Assembly (NCBI GenBank): GCA_014925825.1
Contig: JACGCK010000537.1
Coordinates: 1-16,977 of the forward strand
Length of the DNA: 16,977 nucleotides
Source: Pholiota molesta
Taxonomy: Eukaryota; Basidiomycota; Agaricomycetes; Agaricales; Strophariaceae
Reading direction: 5' to 3'
The notes below the pieces were generated by a model. It did no database searches. It was not told the origin of the DNA and saw only the letters and a program-made list of their open reading frames with translations. Numbering within the stretch: position 1 is the stretch's first letter; each line of letters opens with the position of its first letter. This document shows positions 10,643-16,977 of this stretch, piece after piece. The translations under genes and the position numbers were made by a program.

Positions 10643-11879
10643 TCACATATCATAGTCCCCGATGACAGTGCCTATATTTTTTCTTTCAGAAGATAACGCC
10701 TTGTTAACGATAGCACTCGCTATGGCCACATCTTGCAGACCAATGCCGACGGACTTGAAAATCGTAACGGGGCCAGAAAAATCAAGCTTGTCGCTGCGCG
10801 CCCTCCATTCCGATAATAGCTCATGATAAGGGACCAGAGCAACCTGTCCATGTTCATCCATCGGAATAAGCTCCCCGATCTCTGTCATCTGCTCGGATTT
10901 GATGTGAGCGTCAATAAGCTCCCCGGCTTCATGTAGGCATGCTTCTCGTGAGTCCACGAGGAGCTTGGGACATCCTGATACATTTCCATCCTCTGGAAAA
11001 GATTGCGTAGCCCGTAAAATAAGATCCTTGTCCACTTCTCGCATGTTCGGTGTGTAGCTCCCAATCAAAATGACATGGGTACCTGTTTTGACCCACGAAG
11101 AGGGAAATAGAGGTATTGTGGAAGATGTAGCGGCGATAATGATATCTGCGGACTTCACGAAGGATTCAACGATGGAGAGATCGCCATTCGACGTGAATAG
11201 GGATATGTCAACCTGGGGAAACGTAGACGTCAACGTGGTCTTGAGGGATAACGCGCGCTCGTTGAGTGTTCGATTGACAATGATACAACGAGAGATCGAA
11301 GGGAATTTTCGGAGATGCAGGTCGAGATGAGAGGCGATCTGCTGGCCTGCCCCATATGCGACCAGTGTCTGTGGATCAGAGGGTCCCACCAGACTCGTAG
11401 ATAGAAGAGAACCTAAAGCACAAGAAATAAGGGATGCTATCAGATCTGTAAAGTGGAAACGCAAGATTAAGTCACGAACCAGCGGCATTCCGCAGCGCAG
11501 TCAATTTACGGGCGTTTACCACCGCCTTCACACCTCCTGTCTTTTCGTCCAAGACTATGGTAGTACCAGGAAGTCCCCGGGAATCACCCTTGGAACTCGG
11601 AACGGACACGATCTTGACAGCTGTATCACCGCCGGTCGAATTTGACGGCGAAGGCCCTTCTGAGGGATCTCCGAAGGAGCCAATGCGAGCCGGCATAAAC
11701 AGGACAGTATGATTGTCTGTCTGAATACTCAATCGAGGTGGCATAGAGATGGAATTCGAAGGTCGAGGATGTACTGATAGGCGTCCAAAGACTTGTGCCA
11801 TTAGGAGCTGTAAATCTTGCGGTAGCATCGTCGACGCTACCGTGTCTACATCGTTTCCCGAGAGTACAAGAAGGGACAT
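10643..11879 (-). CDS. Ornithine cyclodeaminase/mu-crystallin family NAD(P)-dependent enzyme
   Basis: Two exons on the minus strand, 11879-11480 and 11412-10643, joined by a 67-nt GT-AG intron in phase 1, give 389 residues. The N-terminal part carries the substrate-side half with AVKIVSVPS and an LRNAAGS segment that matches the family's conserved Arg/Thr-Ala-Ala region. The Rossmann part starts with VAYGAGQQIASH (GAGQQ at 154-158). It is followed by ADIIIAATSS, IGSYTPNMREVD, LLVDSREACLHEAGEL and a C-terminal FKSVGIGLQDVA (K353), all hallmark positions of the OCD_Mu_crystallin family. Members act as ornithine cyclodeaminases, alanine or other amino-acid dehydrogenases, or ketimine reductases. 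Sequence alone does not choose between them, so no gene symbol is given. The ATG at 11879 gives a normal N-terminus (MSLLVLSGNDV). The gene converges on the hydrolase gene. The reading frame looks intact. Confidence 0.92.
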
Positions 11880-12126
11880 TGAGCGTCGTATCGATTAAAG
11901 GTGATTGTGGTTGGAAATAAGCCGCATTGCGCCCCTAATCTGCATGTCAATGATTGCGGCGGCGGCCCGGCTCAACCGTATGTTGCCCCACAAGTGTCGG
12001 TGGACGACAGCAGGAATGTAAGGATTCAATGACAGTCATATGCATGCAGAACAGCGAAAAACCATTTTAATTTACATTAAGTCCGAGGAAAACAAAAGGC
12101 ACCGTTATGACCCTTGAGCTTAAGCT

Positions 12127-13515
12127 CTACGCCTCTGTGGAACATGATCTGCTTTCTGGCGCGTTCGCATTGCGTGCCGCGAATGTGTTGAAGGCAATAT
12201 GCGTATTTGCAAAAGAGCCACCCTGGAGGTCCTTTGCTGCGATGCGTCGTAAGTTGAGGATTAGTCGCGCACCCTGTGAGAACGATATTCGTAATAAGAT
12301 ATCCAAAATACGGTCCCAGAGAAGTCCCAGACCACTTGCCGAAAGTGATAATATCATGATGAACCATCTAGTTTGTCGAAAAAGTAGAGCAAATCATTAA
12401 TCTAGATGCCGGACGGAATTGAAGGACCACACTCACAAGTGGAAATAGCCTCCAAATACACTCATGGCAGGTATAAGATTCTTCAGCATGAGCAGATTCC
12501 CTGATACTAGAAGACCAGCCATGCTGTTAGCATACCTAATAGAGGCGGCAATTCAAGAGAAAAAGAAGAGTAGAGCTGAAGAGCTCACCAAAAACAATGA
12601 AGAAATACAGTATCCCGTCTCTAAACATTGATGAAATAATTGGAGAATTGAAATTAAAGTCATTCGCATATGACGTTCGATGGATTTCTCTTTGATTTTT
12701 CAGCGGTCTCCACAGCTTGTAAAGGGTAAAGAGAAATAAAAGCCCTACAGGAACATTCAAGAAGGTTCGTCGCAATAGATCTGTTGTGAGGTCCAAAACA
12801 TACCACTATTGGTTAGAAAGGGCGCCCTTCAAAGATGTATGTCAGTCATAGATACCAATGGGCCACGAAGCAAAATCGCACCATGCTAGAGTCTGAAATA
12901 TATTGGAATGTGGGTCCAGCCAGACCTTGGTATCGCAGTCAGGCAGTCCATTAGGAGATATCGAAACGTTGAGTGCGTTACGAGCGTCTGGGATTGTAAC
13001 ATGAACGGTCGTTACCATCTCGCCCTGTAAATTCGATATAGCTCCAAAGAAGAATGCGAAGTTGAAGTTGAACATACGACAAATTCCACTGTAAAAACGT
13101 TGTTGAAACGTCAGCTCTGTATACTATTCGGGAACTAAAGCCAACGCGTACCTGTGAACATAATCAAAAGCAAGATACCCACTGGGTAAAGCTCGACTTC
13201 AACATACAGTGATTATCAAGCAAAGGGGGTACCGACTTTGCCACGAGTTGCCATATAGCGCCCAGACTCGAATGAAGAAAATCAGGCTAATAAGGGAATT
13301 AGCAGGACATATCCTCCAATGAGAGAAGTCCGGCCCCAGTCAGCAAGCGATGATGCATATAGTCAAAAGGGAGAATTGCCTACAAGCCATAGTACCACCA
13401 ATACGCTTGACAACTATCATGTACGTTAAAACAATCGACATTATTGTTACTTCTGTACCCAATCCATATCCGTACAGCCAGTAGTGACTTACTCCTTGAA
13501 GGTTCATCGTCAGAT
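12127..13515 (-). CDS. Multi-pass membrane protein resembling fungal DUF6533-type seven-helix proteins; gene model partly resolved
   Basis: Minus-strand gene made of small exons. Segments in order: an N-terminus at about 13509 (ATG, then YWLYGYGLGTEV, close to the family's WLYDY...EV pattern); a helix ending LIFFIRVWALYGNSW at about 13300-13232, typical of the third helix; a helix at about 13195-13150; a Cys-containing loop at about 13075-12845; then GLLFLFTLYKLWR and MFRDGILYFFIVF at about 12750-12590. From there the model is clearer: donor at 12588, acceptor at 12508-12507 preceded by a TGCTAAC branch-like site, exon 12506-12437, intron 12436-12368, last exon 12367-12127 with ARLILNLRRIAAKDL. 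RDGILYF and RLILNLR are characteristic of the family. Function is unknown, although the topology suggests a plasma-membrane receptor-like protein. I could not join the loop exons without breaking frame, so the gene may be decayed or may use junctions I missed. Confidence 0.6.
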
Positions 13516-13934
13516 TCGACTAGGTGTAGTCATGATGAGATTGGATTTACATGTTGCGAGAGTTGGTGATAGTGATAGTATTATACACAGCGTTGCCCCG
13601 TCCCAGAGCGCCGTGTCCCGAAAGTTATCCCAGTACATGTGAGCTAACTAAGTACCTTTGCTTCCGGACCTCGAGTATTGCAACCACACCAAGCAGTCCC
13701 CCCAGCTTTCGCCTGGACGTCAATGTGGCCCCTCCTCCCGAAGTATTAAGAGACTATCCTGTTACCACTTGTACTTTCTTCATAGTGGGCTATTACCCAG
13801 TCAAATGGGCATGACGGAATGAGCACTGGACCATATATGGCTAAGACTTCGTGCATGAATTTTTGCGAGCAGGCCAATGGTGTCCCTTTCACCAATCAGT
13901 GTGCATAGTTTGTTCACAGGTTCCAGTGACTTGA
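13516..13934. other. Region between membrane-protein gene and retroelement relic
   Basis: The stretch is the likely promoter side of the minus-strand membrane-protein gene. An 87-codon plus-strand frame (13551-13814) shows no family motifs. No clear poly-A/T tail of the neighbouring retroelement is visible. Confidence 0.5.
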
Positions 13935-14600
13935 TTAGCCCCAATATGGGAGTTCAGCATCAAGTTTGCTTGCAAACTCAGTTCTCAGTGCGACAATCTC
14001 CTCACTACCCATGCACTCTAGTAGGGTGTGTTCTGGGGATTCAATAAGCACTTTGCAGAACCTGCACAATCTCTTATCTCGTGGGACTTTTGGGCGTCTA
14101 TGCTCTGTGTGACGAAGTCATTCCAGTGTGAGAGGGTGGCACAACAGGATCAGGAAGGTGACCTGAGTGTATCCCTCACCGTCTTTTTTGGGCTTTAGCC
14201 TGTTATGTAGAAGTACAGTTTCGTGTTGTCATCTGCTGGTAGTGCAACAAGATATTTTAGGGATTCAAGTGTGATCAGCAGAAATTGAAACTTAAGTGGT
14301 ATTAGTCTAGTCTCGTGAATAACATGACATTGATGGAGTTATTTGGGAGTCTGAGTAGGCACCTATAAATGTGAGCTGAACCTCCTACAGGCTTTGAGGT
14401 GGCTCTGGGTGATATCCAGGCATATGTTATCTCCGCTCCATGTGTGAGATGGGGATCAATCAAGGCCATGTATAGTGGTAGCCTTCATCTGGCAGGAGTA
14501 GCCCAATGATTGATTCCATCCCAAGGATGAGTCCTCCGTTTGTATGCTTTGCTCACTTTTTTCTCATAGCGAGATTTGAAGATATTATGTATACAGTATC
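13935..14600 (-). mobile_element. Degenerate 3' end of a non-LTR retrotransposon (C-terminal part of ORF2)
   Basis: Read on the minus strand, the final frame (about 14100-13935) encodes RRPKVPRDKRLCRFCKVLI followed by ESPEHTLLECMGSEE and stops at 13937-13935. The CX2CX8HX4C spacing is the C-terminal zinc knuckle of non-LTR reverse transcriptases. Upstream, in shifting frames, come KYLVALPADD (about 14255-14230), SHLKACRRF (about 14400), YMALIDPHLTHGAE (about 14470-14430) and FKSRYEKKVSKAY (about 14580-14540). These follow the order of the thumb/linker region in fungal elements, where DPHLTHG-like and ASKA-like motifs are common. Stops and at least three frame changes show a dead copy. The polymerase core is not visible, as expected for a 5'-truncated insertion. 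The upstream boundary is uncertain. Confidence 0.75.
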
Positions 14601-15778
14601 TACAGTAGTACAGGTGACTACGATACTTTTAGGAGTGAGTCTGATGTCTACATGTCCTGCCTTGACTAATTTCCCTGCATGAACGAGTGATAGTGACCTC
14701 ATGTGGACCAACATAGGTGTAAGGGCGGCAGGAGGAGTAGAGGCGGAGGTGATAGGAATGGCCAGTGTCGCCTCCAGTGTCCACACTCTTTTTGATGTCG
14801 TCGAGGGAGGTGACTTGGAAGAAGTCGTCCATAGGGCTCGACATGGCGAGGGTCTGGCACTGTGTCAGCCAAAGTGTATCACATTGTTCAGAAGACGACT
14901 CACCCAGACTCTTGGTAGCGGGCGTTCCACGAGGTGGGCGAGAGGTGGCTCCTCAGTTGCAGCATGCCGTTAAAGTACTGGAGGGTGGCGGCCATCCTGA
15001 GATCGTCCGATCCATCCTCAACAATGTTGCCGGTGGGGATCCCACTTTCGTTGGGAGGTTATTGAGGCTAGCGATGGGGCGCATCTGCGTTGGGGGGGAG
15101 TCTTATCGATGGCTGATCAGGCGATAACACCCTCTACTGGCGCAGCTAGCAGCGACGGGTTGAATTCGGGTCGATTGAGGCAGTGGTTAGGCATACTAGG
15201 ATTGTTTTAGGTGGGTAGACAACTGTAGGGAGAGGGAGAGCGGGGGCAGGGGACCAGTGGTCGTTATCGATGGGAGCTGATGGCACTGATAAGAGGCCGG
15301 TGCCAGCACACTACGTCTTCCAACTACGCGAGGTGCGTTATACAGGGCCTGGGGTGTGCAACATCACAGAGAGGGGCGTCTACGAGGGTGTGTATGTATG
15401 ATTTGTGGTGGTTGTAGGTAAGGAGCGCAGCCGGCGACAGTGTGAGGTCTGTCACTGCGGCATTCGGCCCTCCGTCTCACGTATTTATGGAAATTTTACA
15501 TATACCGCCCACTGGATCAAAGGGGCTGACTGTACCGTTCACTGCGCTCGTCACTGTCCAGCCGGGGGTTTGGTGGGGTGCTCGAGGAGGGTTTTTGAAC
15601 GGGGGTCAGGTTTTGATGGTGGTGGTTATCGTAATATGCCCGGGTTCCAACTAAACAGGTAATGCTTCAAATTGAATTTGATTGATGATTTTTGATTATC
15701 TGCACGCACATGCGAGGGAACACTTCGAGAGTAATAGTGAATTGTTGAACTAGAAACATAAATCTGGAGCAATCAAAC
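14601..15778. other. No supportable gene; G-rich plus strand
   Basis: Open frames occur on both strands but none shows a recognised motif. On the minus strand a stretch at about 15058-14904 ends at a good GTGAGT donor and another open frame covers 14844-14629, but their phases do not join. These may be remnants of a gene next to the retroelement relic, or its more degraded upstream part. The segment 15200-15260 is notably G-rich with GGGAGAGGGAGAG-type runs. Confidence 0.45.
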
Positions 15779-16977
15779 TTACCATAGATGAGTCAAAGGT
15801 AGTATCGGCAGAATATGTAGAGAATTTTGGAATGGTCCACAAAGATCTGTTGCATCAATTTCCCAAATGTTTATAGCTTTCGTTAGGAAATCAGGTTCGC
15901 ATGGAAACGACGACTTGAAACGAACCCCATATATACATGACTCTTCATCGAACAACAATACAATGTCGTAGGCTATGTCGGAAATTCCCGAAATCCGTTG
16001 TAACATCACACCGTTACAACGGCATCTGTATGGTGTCACATCGGCGTGACTTCGTTCTAACTCCACCCCGACAATATGCTGAGTGTTTCAACAGCGTTTG
16101 AACGCGATGTAAACGTTGCCTCAATTACCCTGTAACGCCACCATCCTCTCCGCCTCGTCCGCTTCATACCCAGCCTCATAGCTATAGCAGCACAGATACA
16201 AAGCGCATGCAACTCTTTATCCGGATCAGTACAGAAGCCCTCCTATTTCCACCTCACCACTTAGAATCACAAGCGCTCGCCGGGGCCAATCCAGCTGTGA
16301 ATTCTCCAGAGATTCTAACTCCAATGTACAGCGAATGCCGCGCTCGCCGTCGTCTGTAGGTGCGCTGCCTCTGCACTGGCAGCCACTGTGCTCACGCACT
16401 CGACAATACATCGATATCTGTATCTCAACACTCACAGCCCTTGCCCGCCCTCAGCACATCTGGCCTGTCTCATCCGCTGCTGCATTTCCCCTTATCTTCG
16501 CCTTCGTGTATCTCTCGCCACCGCAGTCCGCCGCGCCAATTCTAGGGTCATCTTCCTCGTCACCCTCTCATACAGCTACTTTCGCACACCGCCTTCAAGG
16601 GTTGAACTCTGCGCATGGGTTACCAGCGTCCGTCGTCGATGACAGGTATGAGGGGTGACTTGATGGGATCATCGCCTGCGACGCTTGCTCACGAAGATCG
16701 AGAGCCGGACACGGGAACGTCTTGTTTTTGGGACAGAAAAGGACCAGGGTCAAAGTAGGCGCAAGATAAACCGCAGCCCATCCACCATAAGACTTGCACG
16801 TCACGAGCGCCGCTACTACGGGCATAAGCATCGGGCTCAGCTTCTTGGAGGGTTTAATTGGGACTTAAAAGTCAACATGACCACAGCCAGGCAGAGAGCA
16901 CCCGACGCGAGCCAACGCCATATGCGACCTGGCCGGCCCCATCTTCCGACTCTCGCTTTCTTTCGCCGCCACTTCAC
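15779..16977. other. Right-hand flank without a supported gene
   Basis: A minus-strand open frame (15779-16066, 96 codons) starts with GTG and includes AYDIVLLFDEESCIYGVRF. It could be a C-terminal exon of an unrecognised protein, but no start exon or family signature supports it. Overlapping C-rich plus-strand frames at 16335-16658 look like compositional artefacts. The last 60 nt (CT-rich, about 16930-16977) resemble the promoter or leader of a gene starting beyond the window. Confidence 0.4.

Noticed and set aside
14629..15058. Possible two-exon gene on the minus strand (AATLQYFNGMLQLRSHLS, then SSPMDDFFQVTSLDDIKK)
   Set aside because: The segments look protein-like and a GTGAGT donor is present at 14903, but the donor phase does not match the downstream frame and an in-frame stop lies just upstream; no family was recognised.
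15779..16066. Minus-strand frame with LLFDEESCIYGVRF
   Set aside because: It could be an exon, but there is no ATG at the start, no supporting splice sites and no family signature.
1..16977. tRNA, rRNA, CRISPR or prophage features
   Set aside because: I looked for T-arm-like GGTTCGAATCC patterns, regularly spaced repeats and bacterial or phage genes and saw none; the window is intron-rich fungal DNA.

Overview
The window reads as genomic DNA of a filamentous basidiomycete, most likely an Agaricomycete. Evidence: genes split by many short GT-AG introns (about 50-85 nt), a tripartite fungal NLR-type protein, a secreted fungalysin with eight exons, a fungal multi-helix membrane protein of the DUF6533 kind, and a decayed non-LTR retrotransposon. 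There are no bacterial-type operons, ribosome binding sites, rRNA, recognisable tRNA or CRISPR arrays.

Layout. (1) 246-3693 (+): an NLR-like gene with an N-terminal helical bundle, an NB-ARC/NACHT-type NTPase and C-terminal TPR repeats. Its coding frame is disturbed twice between about 2000 and 2097. (2) 3694-5658: a gene-poor stretch whose right part carries five GATAAG motifs ahead of the next gene. (3) 5659-8492 (+): a complete secreted fungalysin (M36 metallopeptidase), modelled as 8 exons and 797 residues. (4) 9412-10525 (+): an alpha/beta-hydrolase of the esterase type, 3 exons, 313 residues. (5) 10643-11879 (-): an ornithine cyclodeaminase/mu-crystallin family dehydrogenase, 2 exons, 389 residues, convergent with the hydrolase. 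(6) about 12127-13515 (-): a multi-pass membrane protein gene with several small exons, only partly resolved. (7) 13935-14600 (-): the frameshifted C-terminal end of a non-LTR retrotransposon reverse transcriptase, with a clear CCHC zinc knuckle. (8) 14600-16977: no gene I can support; the last bases look like the pyrimidine-rich leader of a gene beyond the window.

How the genes relate. The NLR would act as an intracellular sensor and possible cell-death switch. The fungalysin would digest extracellular protein, and its upstream GATA-site cluster suggests nitrogen-source control. The hydrolase and the cyclodeaminase-type enzyme are small-molecule enzymes whose substrates cannot be read from sequence. 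I see no evidence that these genes form one pathway. The most interesting points are the NLR with its two adjacent frame breaks (a gene predictor could hide them by calling a spurious intron) and the GATAAG cluster.
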